A stretch of DNA of 64,000 bases. Source: Semisulcospira habei (taxonomy: Eukaryota > Mollusca > Gastropoda > Semisulcospiridae). The stretch covers positions 29,703,034-29,767,033 of the forward strand of contig BTPG01000008.1 in NCBI GenBank assembly GCA_036245525.1. Reading direction: 5' to 3'. A model generated the notes under the pieces. The model did not search any database. It was given only the letters and a program-made list of their open reading frames with translations, and was not told where the DNA came from. The position numbers were made by a program, and so were the translations under genes. Below, piece after piece: positions 42,012 through 55,800 of the stretch (positions within the stretch are counted from its first letter, which is position 1; each line of letters opens with the position of its first letter).

Positions 42012-42890
42012 TTAATCAGCAATTACATTTTGCAACTCTTCAAAAGTATACAATTTGCTGGCATAATAAAATGCAACAAGATCAATGTGTTCAAGGTTTA
42101 TGTAAGTTAGACGAACAAAAGTTGTTTTGTCGACCACAACCTTGACAGCTGGAACACTGCTTGAAACATTAATAACATCATTATTTTTTGTAATGGCAAT
42201 AAAGACCTTTGATGATTCTGCCACTGTGTCATTCCATGTAAGTTTAATTCCTTGTGCAATTTGAGCCTCTTTAGCAGTAGTTACTGATCTCATGATAATT
42301 TCAAATACTATTGTCGCTTCTCTTGCGATGGAAAAGTTTATTGGTGCAAACACGACCTTCGCATCAGACCTACCCTTCCTATGTGTAAGAAGATATCTCC
42401 GTCTCTCATAATTTTCAACTTTCAGTTTATCTCTGCTATTGTCATCTGAAGCAAAGCTTGGAACAAGACTTACAATAAGCGGCCCCGAGTTAACAACCTT
42501 CCTAAACACTAAGGCACCTTCGTCATCAGTGTATACATAAGGACTAATAAATTCCAACTTTATGTCCCAGTCAATTGTTGGAGGTGGGACAGGCACAGGT
42601 GAAACCACACACTTATTTCCCACATGTATTAAGTTGTAAGGCGCATTATTTACAGGTGGAGTAGGTACAGTAACATCACGGAGCTGGCCAAGTTTAGGAA
42701 TCTGTCTTTCACCGTCTTTCATGTCAACAATTACTTTCCTCTTGTACATGCCATTTGAATCAAGTTCAAAACCATATATTTCTCCAACATCCCCTTCCTT
42801 CTCAAAATCCTGTACATCAGCCAAATCTTTCAACTCTGTTACCGGACATGCAACTGGTATGATTCTAGGCTTTGGACCAAGACCACTCAT
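42012..42890 (-). CDS. unknown Polinton protein, 292 aa
   Basis: This frame is open from ATG 42890, chosen because it follows TTATAAAA and because the in-frame extension upstream has no ATG. The protein is rich in beta-prone residues, with a Pro-rich patch (SPVPVPPPTIDWD) at about residue 105-117. No transmembrane segment or catalytic motif is visible. It lies 20 nt after the penton-like gene on the same strand, so a virion role is possible. I do not recognise the family. Confidence 0.65.
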   Translation of the reverse strand: MSGLGPKPRIIPVACPVTELKDLADVQDFEKEGDVGEIYGFELDSNGMYKRKVIVDMKDGERQIPKLGQLRDVTVPTPPVNNAPYNLIHVGNKCVVSPVPVPPPTIDWDIKLEFISPYVYTDDEGALVFRKVVNSGPLIVSLVPSFASDDNSRDKLKVENYERRRYLLTHRKGRSDAKVVFAPINFSIAREATIVFEIIMRSVTTAKEAQIAQGIKLTWNDTVAESSKVFIAITKNNDVINVSSSVPAVKVVVDKTTFVRLTYINLEHIDLVAFYYASKLYTFEELQNVIAD

Positions 42891-42910
42891 TTTTATAAAC
42901 AAAAATAAAA

Positions 42911-43621
42911 TTATTTAACTTCTAACACTACACTAAAATCATGCATAAGAACTGGTTTGTCATCCTGATTAGTTACAGATATGCTCAGTGACTCAAAGAA
43001 ACTAGAACCTAATTTCTTAAACTGCAAATTAGGAAATCTAACAACTACACTTTCACAATACGGAGCAGTTCCAGTAGGTAAGCATCTCAACAAAGTTGAA
43101 GGCTTTCCATTGTGAACATTCTCAGATGTGTTTAGTTCTTTCAAATAAACATTTAGCACTGTGTGTACTGACAAATTGACAGGACGTTTTCCAGTTATTT
43201 TAATTTTTTTTGTCTTCATTGTTATAATACCAAACTTTAATTCATCTAAATCATCTGATCTCCACCAATCTTCGTCAATATAAAATCCAAGTAAATATGC
43301 AAATCTATCTGAGATCTTTAACCAATCTTGTGTCGGAGATTCTAATGTAACAAGTAGGTTAGCTGGATTTAAAGTTGCTTTAATTTTAAAATTACTTTGA
43401 AACCATTCAGCTATAGTACAAAAGTCATAATACCCAGGCGGTAAAGCTTCCGTCTTACCACCAAAAATTACTTTATTATATATATCATCTTCTACATTAA
43501 ACCATTTTACTGTGTAGAACATTTCATGGATAGCTACAGCCTTACTACCATCACGATTATCAATCCCATTAGTTAACCACACTAGTTTGCTTGTGTCAAG
43601 ATTTGTTAAGGTAATAAACAT
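42911..43621 (-). CDS. penton-like minor capsid protein
   Basis: This 236-aa protein is expected to form the pentameric vertices of the capsid. The features fit the Polinton minor capsid family: a single-jelly-roll-sized protein, a LPPGYYDFCTIAEWFQ segment near residue 60, an FAYLLGFYIDEDWW segment near 107-120, and strand-rich remainder. The frame is intact. ATG 43621 follows ATAATAAAA. It diverges from the plus-strand gene at 43646 with only 24 bp between them, so the two must share a promoter region. Confidence 0.75.
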   Translation of the reverse strand: MFITLTNLDTSKLVWLTNGIDNRDGSKAVAIHEMFYTVKWFNVEDDIYNKVIFGGKTEALPPGYYDFCTIAEWFQSNFKIKATLNPANLLVTLESPTQDWLKISDRFAYLLGFYIDEDWWRSDDLDELKFGIITMKTKKIKITGKRPVNLSVHTVLNVYLKELNTSENVHNGKPSTLLRCLPTGTAPYCESVVVRFPNLQFKKLGSSFFESLSISVTNQDDKPVLMHDFSVVLEVK

Positions 43622-43645
43622 TTTTATTATCTCATATAAAAAAGG
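43622..43645. promoter_or_regulatory. 24-bp divergent promoter region
   Basis: All regulatory DNA between the penton-like gene (minus) and the gene at 43646 (plus) must fit in these AT-rich bases or inside the genes. It contains ATAAAA toward the minus-strand start and CATATAAAAAA toward the plus-strand start. Such compactness is viral in style. Confidence 0.45.
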
Positions 43646-44918
43646 ATGGAATTTAAATCACCAACTATTACCACAACAAACGCATTTCAATTTAATGTGG
43701 ATGCCAAATATAATGTTGCACCTACTTATGAACAGAAAATAATTCAATTAAACCAGCTTGATATTGCTGTGTCTGAACAAGATTTATTTCAAGTGAAAGT
43801 ACCAAACCCATTTGACCATTACCTAAACCCTCCAATAACAGATGACTACTGCAAGAAAGTGGTCTTCAAGTCCACTACAGATGTTTCAAAACCAACTCAA
43901 CTTTGCCATACTATGTTCAACTACAGGATGCGGCATTTCATTCACAGACCACTTGAATCACTCAAACAAACTTATTAGGTCTGTGTATCGTTTTCACACT
44001 TACTACCAGCTTAGACGTATTCTGTCAGAACTTCATACACCACTGCCCACTGAATCCAGTTTCAACAGGTATAACAACCCCATGGATATGAAAGCATTTG
44101 AACGCATCTGTAATGAATTTAACATCAGCCCCAAGTATGACTTTACACAAAAACTTGATGATCACCACGGCATTGGTACATTGCATTACGCTTTGAGTCA
44201 CAGACAATACCCACAAGATTATTACCCTGGTTACACTTCATTCTCATCAAAATCACAAGTATGGTTAGGATCAATAGAACAGAAACAGTCTAACGCCTGG
44301 ACCACATTTATTTTAGATAAATCTGACGGGATTACTCAAGCAGGAGTCGAGCGCGTCAATGAGTCTATCAGAACATATGTCTGGTGTTTACTAGGAGCAC
44401 AATCACTAACAAAATCAAACATTTTGAATGGAAGTGGTAAATTTGAAGCACAAAAACAATTTCTTGCAAATCTTGAAGATTCAATTAATTCAACAGTAGA
44501 TCTCCCATCAAGCATACAACGCTATCAAGACGTACTCAGATATGCCAGATCAAAAGTTAACTTTGTAGTTGGCATCGGGTTATACATGTTACCATCTGAC
44601 CTTCAACTCCAAATGGGGACAATAACAAATTATAATAATGAAATCATTGTTGCAGGTGTTGGTCAAAAACTAGGTCTCAATCAATCTGTAAACTTAGGAG
44701 CAACAACCACACACGTACAGTCATTAAAATCATTACAGACGGTAACACCCCTGGCCCCAGCCCCGGCCCCAACCCCGGCCCCGGCCCTGGCCCCAACACC
44801 GGCACTCATACAAGCGGTAACCCCTACACCAACCCCTGACACTCATGAGTCAGAAAGAACTGCATTGGTAATAGGTCTAACAGGGTTAGGGGTTTTACTT
44901 CTTTATCTGTTTCATTAA
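43646..44918 (+). pseudogene. large Polinton protein with C-terminal anchor, one frameshift
   Basis: The first 110 codons (MEFKSPTITTTNAFQFNVD) end at a TAG at 43976-43978. The following sequence continues in another frame (RFHTYYQLRRILSEL) to 44918. The split is a one-base slip near 43970, with both sides protein-like. The downstream part includes WTTFILDKSDGITQAGVERV, then a Pro/Ala repeat (APAPTPAPALAPTPA), and ends in a hydrophobic anchor (LVIGLTGLGVLLLYLF). It overlaps the convergent gene by 24 bp. Probably a virion-associated protein by context; function unknown. Confidence 0.68.
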
Positions 44919-46149
44919 ATAACCCACCATCAACCCTCCTACTGTAACCAAAAAGACCCACACATGTTCTGCCATAAACCCTACTGCCTTTGCTGTAGTA
45001 GTAATCAGCCAACTGACAACAGTGCCTATAATGCCAGGCAAAGCGTCCACTGCTTTCAGAGCCAATTTTTTAAGCAAGTCTGATATGTGAGACAACTGTT
45101 TCTTTACCCATGACTGTAAATCTTTTGGATCTGTTGGAGCCGGGGGGCCAGGGGTTGGTGGTGCCGGGGCTGGCGGTGTTGAACCACCGGGTCCACCAGC
45201 ACTGGAGACAGCTAACACTACAGTACTAATAATAAACCCAAGAGCTGTAATTAAACTAGCAATTGTGATACCCTGTTCTCTGAAAAGTGTTTTAAGTCTC
45301 TCAGCCAGAGTTGTGTCTTCGTGAAGTATTTTCTGAATAGTTTCTCTAATTCTGTTGACCTGTGATTTCAGTTTTTGTCTTCCAATACTAATCACTTCTA
45401 ACCGTCCTGATCTTTCTATCTGCAAATCATTTAATCTGTGCTGTATTCTTTCTTTCATTTCTGTGTCAAGATTTCCATTGTCTGCTGTAGCCAGTTTCTC
45501 CTTTTCACGTTCTATGTGTTTATCAAGCTCACCTAGTTTGGCAAGATTATTAACCATCTCACCTCTTATCGTCTGCAGTGATTTATCCAAACCTATAATC
45601 TCCCGCATTGACAAAGGTGGGTCATCTATTGTTTTCATAGCATCATTTATTTGTCCTTCAGTAAATGAAGTTTCTTGTATCACTGTGTTTGCTATTTCTG
45701 GTAGGCTTGTTACTGGTGCCATTTCAATTTCTTGCCCTGTTGGCAACTTTGTTTGCGTGTCGTGAAGAACACTAGCCAGTCTTGGCGTGACAGGAGACCC
45801 ACCAATACCCAGTTGACGCAAGGCACCAACACCACCTTCATTTTTTATTGTACTTAAAGCCCTAAACCTACTAGGGTCTTTTTTGTTAGTCAATAGTACT
45901 TTTCCTTTGTCAACAGTATTTAAATATAATTAAATGACCCTTGACATCAAGTTCAAACTGATTAGGATCTACGTTGTCTGGGCGACCACCAACATGATCA
46001 TAAAATGAGTTCACTTTGGTTTCTAAAAGTTCGTGACGTAAACTGTAAATATTTCTTGTACCAGTCATATCTGTCATATCTGTTGTATTACCAAAATCAT
46101 ACGTGTCATCCATTTCAAAATCTTCATGATTAAATCCTCCCGCGGCCAT
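44895..46149 (-). pseudogene. large Polinton coiled-coil membrane protein, one frameshift
   Basis: Two minus-strand frames join near 45910. The N-terminal 79 codons start at ATG 46149 (MAAGGFNHEDFEMDDTYDF), and a ~333-codon frame without its own ATG continues to 44895. Moving from one to the other needs a +1 slip. The long part has a coiled coil (LDKHIEREKEKLATAD), a hydrophobic helix (ITIASLITALGFIISTVVLA), a Gly/Pro-rich linker (TPPAPAPPTPGPPAPT) and two more hydrophobic segments near the C terminus. It looks like a membrane-interacting virion protein; that is inference. Confidence 0.68.
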
Positions 46150-46189
46150 TGTTTTATTAATTTATTATTTTTTATTGTGCATAATAAAA
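46150..46189. promoter_or_regulatory. 40-bp divergent intergenic region before the capsid gene
   Basis: This is a very AT-rich gap between the minus-strand start at 46149 and the capsid ATG at 46190, with ATAATAAAA abutting the capsid start. It is the only place for promoters of both genes outside coding DNA. Confidence 0.45.
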
Positions 46190-46672
46190 ATGACACAGTC
46201 TTATGGATCAAAGTTAGACCCATACAGAAAACTACGTGAGCCTCTGGGTGTTAAAGGCATTAGACAATCAATCGTCATCACAAACAATCCAAGTACCATA
46301 GACCAGAACCAAACACTTACAGTCAAGTTTCCAAACCTAGGTCCCAGTGACGTTATTGTTCCTGGCACTGCACGCCTAGCATTTAATATTGAACTATCAT
46401 CAGATGCAGACATAAACAGAACACTAGTTAACAATCTTGGTAGAGCAATTGTTAGAACTATTAAAGTAAAACTTGAAGGACAGGAAGTGTTTAGTCTTGA
46501 TGACTCAGATGTGTTCTACTGTTACAAAGACCTTTGGCTCACAAGAGAAGAACGAGAAGATCGTATTTATCAAGGCATACAGCCAGATAATGTTGGGAAA
46601 CTTCGAATCAATGCCGGAGACAAAACAACTACTGGGGTACCAAAGGAAGTTATTATAGCTGAAACATATGGA

Positions 46673-47055
46673 TTGATTGATTGATTGTACATTGCTTAAC
46701 GTCCCGACAGCAACAAGGCTTTCTCAGGACGTGCCTGCACTGCTTGTAAAAAAAAACAGAGATATTGAATGTATGTCGCCAGCCGGTCCACTACGTTAAA
46801 TAAACCTACAACATAGGGGCCTAAATAAAGCTATAACCATTTGGCAACACACATCCAATATCAAGAGCTACAGGCAGTGCAGACAGTAGGGAGAGTTTTA
46901 AAAAGGCAAATACAGGTGAATGGACTAATGGTAGACAGAAACACATGCCCCAGAATAGAGAGAAAAACCCATCCTGTGGGGCTGACCAGGGTGACCCTGG
47001 GAACTAAAAAATACCTAACCCCACCCAAGTCCCCCAGGGCAGACCCGGGTGGGGT
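46673..47055 (-). mobile_element. SINE-like repeat 'R', copy 5 (383 bp)
   Basis: Full length, in the capsid gene. TGAAACATATGGA flanks it (46660-46672, 47056-47068). Confidence 0.9.
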
Positions 47056-47502
47056 TGAAACATATGGAACTAGATTTTACATTCCACTCGAGTTTGAAAT
47101 CCTCACAGCTCATCTGCCTTATTATCAAGGAGCACTGAATGACCGTCTGAGCTTTGAACTAACTTTCAATGACTACTCCAAAGTTATAAAATCATCTGCC
47201 ACAGATGCAACATACAAGATCTCTAACATTTCCTTGGAATATGAAATTGTCACACATATTGAACTAGCCAGACTCATTCAAAATCAATACCAGTCAAGAC
47301 TTCCAATTTATTATGACCGTGTGATTAGACATAGTTTAATACCCAAAGACAAGAGTGACCCAATGTGGAACATAAACTTGAACACACCTGCTAGGTCACT
47401 GAAAGGTATTCTTATGTTGTTTGTTGAACCAGCAGATCCATATAAACGGGATTCAGAAAAATTCTACAATCCTAAGATTACACATTTGTCCTGCACAATC
47501 GA

Positions 47503-47894
47503 TTGTACATTGAGTGATTGTACATTGCTTAACGTCCCGACAGCAACAAGGCTTTCTCAGGACGTGCCTGCACTGCTTGTGAAAAAATAAAAAAGAAACA
47601 GAACATTGAATGTATGTCGCCAGCCGGTCAAATACGTTAAATAAACCTAACACATGGGCCTAAATAAAGCTAAGACCATTTAGCAACACACATCCAATAT
47701 CAAGAGCTACAGGCAGTGCAGACAGTAGGGAGAGTTTTAAAAAGGCAAATACAGGTGAATGGACAAAGGGTAGACAGAAACACATGCCCCAGAATAGAGA
47801 GAAAAACCCACCCTGTGGGGCTGACCAGGGTGACCCTGGGAACTAAAAAATACCTAACCCCACCCAAGTCCCCCAGGGCAGACCCGGGTGGGGT
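47503..47894 (-). mobile_element. SINE-like repeat 'R', copy 6 (392 bp)
   Basis: This is the second copy in the same capsid gene. TCCTGCACAATCGA flanks it (47489-47502, 47895-47908). The tail differs slightly (TTGTACATTGAGTGATTG), suggesting an independent insertion rather than a duplication of copy 5. Confidence 0.9.
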
Positions 47895-48297
47895 TCCTGC
47901 ACAATCGAAGGCCGTCCTAATCAAGTGTACGCGTCTGGAATGTTACCTTATCAACACTACGATGAGATCACAAAGTATTTTGCGGGTGGAAGGATTAGAG
48001 ATAAACCTGCAAACATTGCGTGCAAAGATCTACATCTATATGATGTTAGGATCGGACAATACCTGACAAACAAGTATGCACTTTGGTTAGACCTTCGTAG
48101 TACAGATGATGATTATCTTCATGGGTCAGGTCGAACTGTCGAGAATGGTAGTGATGGAATAACAATTCAGATACAAAAGAAGGTTGAAACTGCTGCAGCC
48201 ATAAATATATATTTGTACCTGATATATGACGCACAACTCAATATACAAGACAGTAGACTGAGTGGACACATATATTAAAATTATATTGTGTATTAAA

Positions 48298-48909
48298 ATG
48301 AACCTGAGCTTGATGACACTCGATCCACACTGTGGATTGTTTTGTGGTGCCACAGGGTGTGGTAAAACTGAATTTGTACTTAACCTCTTACAAACAAGAT
48401 ACATACACCATTTTGAAAACATTGTAATATTTTGTCCAACAATAAAACACAACAAAGCTTATCACAACCGTTTATTCATTTGGACTGACAGCAACATATA
48501 CTTAGTCGACCCTGAGAAAAAATTGAATGACTACCTACAATATTTTTACAAGCAATTTGAAGGACAGCCAACGTTGTTTATTGTTGATGACTGCTCAGCA
48601 GAGAAAGACATTGTCAAGAAGAGAAACACTTTAGCAGAACTTGCTTTCAGTGGCAGACACGCAAATGTTAGTGTATGGATTCTCACTCAGAAATATAATG
48701 CTGTACTGAAAGATTTTCGAGAACAGTTAAAGTTTATCTGTTTGTTTTACTGTAAGGATCGTGACAGCTTTGAAGACTGTCTCAGAGAAAACGATGTCAT
48801 ACCAAATAAGCATGAACGAGATGATGTAAAAAATAAACTGAAATCAACTAAGCATCTAAAGCTCATTTTAAAGACAGATCAGCCCACAGGGTATGGGTTA
48901 GTAAATTGA
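48298..48909 (+). CDS. Polinton packaging ATPase (FtsK/HerA type), copy 2
   Basis: This is an intact 203-aa frame. Walker A is GATGCGKT at residues 17-24 and Walker B is LFIVDDCS near 97. An arginine-rich patch (VKKRNTLAELAFSGRHAN) and sensor-like WILTQKYNAV follow. ATP hydrolysis would drive DNA into the capsid. ATG 48298 follows TATTAAA, 19 nt after the capsid stop, so the two may be co-transcribed. It has one more proximal codon pair than copy 1 and retains the C-terminal YGLVN. Confidence 0.88.
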   Translation: MNLSLMTLDPHCGLFCGATGCGKTEFVLNLLQTRYIHHFENIVIFCPTIKHNKAYHNRLFIWTDSNIYLVDPEKKLNDYLQYFYKQFEGQPTLFIVDDCSAEKDIVKKRNTLAELAFSGRHANVSVWILTQKYNAVLKDFREQLKFICLFYCKDRDSFEDCLRENDVIPNKHERDDVKNKLKSTKHLKLILKTDQPTGYGLVN

Positions 48910-49142
48910 TGTAAATTAATTTATACATTTGTTTGTCCAATAAAAATGACAGACAGACAAATCATACAAGTGCTTGATATCTCACACTGTTTCAAAGATG
49001 TTATGCATTTTACTGACTTAATAACACCCAAACAGACTTACATAAGCCTTTCAGCACCATCAGAAATATATGCTACATATAGTGTGACTTTGGATTATGT
49101 CGATGAGCATCCAAATGTGGAGTGCATGACAGTTGATTTCAA

Positions 49143-50400
<1,258 letters not shown>

Positions 50401-51048
50401 AGTGCCCAGTTTATTAATCAGAAATTTTTCACGGTCTTTCCTGGCCCAGACATTACTGGCTTGCATAAGCCAGAGGCCTTTAACTCGAATGTCTGAGACG
50501 GAGTGGTCGGCCTGATTGAAATGTCGTCCGACCGGTCTGTTGTATTGGTACTTGACAGACTGAAGATGTTCTTTGAAACGGTCGTTGATGGTTCTTTCCG
50601 TCTCTCCAACATAGAGTTGGCCGCATTTAACACAGGAGATGACATAAATCACGTTGGTGGTTTGACACGTGAAGTATCTGTCTATGTTGAATTTGTAACG
50701 TGGACCATTGACCACGGTGGAAGGGCAAATAAAAGGACACGTCTTGCAATTAGGAACATTGCACGGAGTGGAGCCGGAGGCTCTGGTGGTATGACGAGGC
50801 TTGAGAGTAGAGCGAACAAGCATGTCCCGCAAATTAATATCCCTCTTGAAAGCTACCAACGGAGGTTCAGAAAAGATAGCAGCAGATTCTTGACTGGATG
50901 ACAAAAGACCCCAGTTAGAAAGAAGGATTTTACGCACCGGATTGGTGTGGGGATGGTAGATCATGGTTACGATAGGTCTGTCACTATCAGCGGTAGGTTT
51001 AGTCTGCAGTGTACTCGCGCGACTAAGTTTTTGAACCGTTTGGAGAGA

Positions 51049-51326
51049 TCCCCCGGACAAAATCTTCAATTTTTTGAGAGAATGCAATATTTTTAACAAG
51101 ATCTGAGCATTCATAGACTATGTGAATTTTTTTATTTGCCCTTTTTGAGAGTCTGTAGACGTTTCTTTTCCAGACATGTGCGACATTTTAGCCTGAGATT
51201 TTTAATCTATATTTACATCTTGTCTTAAGACCTTGCTTTTAGTCTGGCTGACCAGATTTTTACCCATCCCGCCGTGAGATGGCCTTAGTCGCCTGCTCGG
51301 CGTTAAACCCAAATAACTAACTAACT
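51049..51326 (+). mobile_element. I LINE 3'-end stub (278 bp) inside the Penelope structure
   Basis: From CCCCCGGACAAAATCTTC to CGGCGTTAAACCCAAATAAC and the (TAAC)n tail this is the last 278 bp of the I LINE, in sense orientation. The left junction with Penelope coding sequence has short microhomology. The right junction puts the tail directly against the palindromic word GTGGCGCCAC at the start of the right arm. No target-site duplication surrounds it. Confidence 0.87.
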
Positions 51327-52564
<1,238 letters not shown>

Positions 52565-52852
52565 TTGCATATTACACGCTTGGCAGTCACCTTTTTGGTC
52601 TGGATTAGTTGATTTCAAGACACCTACTTTTAAAGTTGATGATACCAACTATGGTTGGTTAGGGGAAATTTGTTATAGCATATTTAAACAACTACGCAAA
52701 CTAAATGTTTATATTGACAGTGTTACAGTTAATAAAGTGGTATTACACAAGGTGAGCCAGCGGTAATATTTTTTCATTTATTATTTTGTCGGTCAAATAA
52801 AAATGACGGACAATGTTCAAAACCCTGGCCCATCAAACCCTGGCCCATCAGG

Positions 52853-55800
52853 TTAGTTAGTTAGTTATTTGGGTTTAACGCCGAGCAGGCGACTAAGGCC
52901 ATCTCACGGCGGGATGGGTAAAAATCTGGTCAGCCAGACTAAAAGCAAGGTCTTAAGACAAGATGTAAATATAGATTAAAAATCTCAGGCTAAAATGTCG
53001 CACATGTCTGGAAAAGAAACGTCTACAGACTCTCAAAAAGGGCAAATAAAAAAATTCACATAGTCTATGAATGCTCAGATCTTGTTAAAAATATTGCATT
53101 CTCTCAAAAAATTGAAGATTTTGTCCGGGGGAACATCCCGGAACAAAACCTTCAAGGAGTCTGCTGTGAAGTGTTTATATCTGGTGTCAATTAGGTCAGC
53201 ACAATACAGCAAAAAGTGTCGAACAGAAAACTGCTCATCACAGGCAAAACACCATGGACGCTCATCCTGTTTAAGTAAGTAAGAGTGCGTAACATATGTG
53301 TGCCCGATGTGGAGCCGAGCAAGGACAGTCTCCTCACGGCGGCTGCCGCAGCGGAAAGGTAGACTGTCAGACAACTTAGGAAGAGCTTCATGAAGCTTGT
53401 TCCCTTCCTCTTTGTCCCACTCGGACTGCCACTCGCGGGCTATGTACGCACTAATAACAGGTTTAAAATCACTATAGACAGTCTGTGTGTCAGGGACAGG
53501 GTCACTGCGGGCACTGTTGGCAGCAGAATCTGCGATTCTGTTGCCTTCGATGCCCACATGGCCTGGGACCCAAATAAAAATGATGTCATAATATTCCTTC
53601 ATCAAGTCCGCGTAGAGCTCTCTAATCTGCACCAGCAGTGGATGGTCTGTTCCCGCGCCCTGAAGGGCCTGCAGGGCAGAAAGAGAGTCAGACAGAATCA
53701 GGAAGTTCCTTTCCCGAGACTGATAGGCATGCTTGAGTGCTAGCAGAATGGCCTGCAGTTCTGCACTAAATACAGAGGAATGGTCAGGGAGACGGAGCTT
53801 AAATGGGCGTCTAGGATGGCGAGAGGACACTGCAGCCGCAGCCACTCTTCCATCCTCAGACTTGGACCCATCCGTATAAAGACGACAATAGCCAGGAAAA
53901 ATTGAAAGGAGTTCATTGAGGCTCTGTTGGTATATGGCTGGTGGAGTACAATCCTTCTTGTGGGCAGTCAAGTCCAGCAAGATGTCAGGAACTGGTAGTA
54001 GCCAGGGTGGAGTGACGTGTTGCAGAGATTCCGAAACTTTGTCCAGGTCCACTCCGGCCGCCTGCAGATGAGGTCGGACACGGAAGGAAAGTGGACGGAC
54101 AGCTCCTGGATGGGCATCGTAAATCTCTGCAAACGACGGGTTAAAAACACAATCATAGGCAGGATTTTCTGGATGGGCCTTCAGCTTCAGAACGTAGCTG
54201 AGCATGAGGCGGATGCGGCGGAGCCTGAGAGAAGGCTCCCCTGCCTCTGCATACAGACTAGGAACTGGAGATGTCCTGAAGGCTCCCAGACATATGCGCA
54301 GACCTTGATGGTGAATTGTGTTCAGACGCTGCAGAACAGACTTGGAAGCCGAGCCATATACCACAGAGCCGTAATCCAGTTTGGACCGAACAAGGGCCCG
54401 GTACAGTCGAAGTAAGACGATGCGGTCTGCACCCCAGTCAGTACGACCAACGACACGAAGAATGTCGAGGGCCTTCCGACAAGAGGTTCTAAGGTAGTTA
54501 ACATGGTTGCAGAAGGTCAATCTTTTGTCAAAGATGACCCCCAAAAACTTAGCCTCTTCAGCCACCTTAATTGGCACTCCAGCAATGCTCAGGCTAGGTT
54601 CTGGAAAAAATTTCGTCTGGTTAGTAAAATGCACACAGACTGTCTTGGAGGGCGAGAATCTGAATCCATTGAGAGACACCCACCCCTGGATGCGATCAAC
54701 GCACAGCTGCAAGCGCCTCTCAAGGGACGCAAGTCCTCGACCTCGTGCACACAAAGCAAAGTCGTCCACAAACAAAGAGCATTCAGAATCATCCTTGACG
54801 GCCTTTACAATGTTATTTATTTTAATGCTAAATAAAACAGGAGATAGAATACTGCCCTGCGGGACACCCATCTCCTGTTCAAAGGAGTCGGAGAGGGTGG
54901 AGCCCACACGGACATGGAACGACCTGTTGGACAAAAAATTGTGAATAAAAACGGGCAGATGCCCTTTAAAACCCATGTCCGACAAATCAGACATTATACC
55001 ATGCTTCCAGGTAGTGTCATATGCCTTTTCAAGATCAAAGAAAATTGCATAGACATGCTGCTTGTTGACAAAAGCATCTCGGATAAAAGACTCAAAGCGG
55101 ACTAGATGGTCAGTTGTACTACGGAAGCGCCGGAAACCGCACTGGAGGTCTGTGATGAGACCCTGTGACTCAAGATGCCACACCAGTCGGGCGTTGACCA
55201 AGCGTTCCATAGTTTTACATAAACATGATGTCAAAGCTATTGGCCGGTAGTTGCCCGGGTCGGAAGGATCCTTACCCGGCTTGGGAATCGGCACAACCAC
55301 AGCCTGGCGCCAAGATGGCGGAAAATGACCGGTTATCCAGATATGGTTAAAGGCCTTGAGAAGTACAAGGAGTGAATCCTCAGGCAGATGTGTTATGAGC
55401 TGATAATGGATGGTATCTAATCCAGCAGCAGAGTCAGTACATTTCTGCATGGCTTGCTGCAATTCTGAAAACGTAAAAGGGGCATTATAGTCTTCCAAGT
55501 TATCCGATATAAAATCACAAGCACAAGATTCTCGCTTCTCCTTCTCTCTCTGGAAGAAAGGTGAATAATGCTCTGTTGAAGAATTTTGGGCAATGGTGGA
55601 GGCAAGCAAATTGGCCACAGCCTTTTTATCTGTGACCAAACTGGCACCATCTCTAAGATGGCCGACAGAAGCCGAGCCACCCCTGCCCCTAATTCTTCGA
55701 ACAGCCTTCCAGACTTTTTGGGACGGAGTCCTAGAAGATAAAGATGAGACGAAGCGTCTCCAGGAAGCACGGCGTTCACGTTTAAAAATATAACGGGCTT

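Larger units (their letters stand above)
46190..48278 (+). pseudogene. Polinton major capsid protein, interrupted twice
   Basis: The frame starts at ATG 46190 (MTQSYGSKLDPYRKLREPLG) and runs to 46672. It resumes beyond an R repeat at 47069-47502 and again beyond a second R repeat at 47909-48278. Motifs include LGPSDVIVPGTARLAFNIEL near the start and DPMWNINLNTPARSLKG and YASGMLPYQHYDEITKYF later. I see no other stop or shift. Size, order (just before the ATPase) and strand-rich composition support a double jelly-roll capsid protein. Copy 1 holds the same C-terminal region. Confidence 0.82.

Noticed and set aside
45905..45930. TTTAAAT heptamer at the break between two frames, considered as programmed -1 frameshifting
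   Set aside because: The needed change is +1, not -1, and the heptamer is not in the correct phase.
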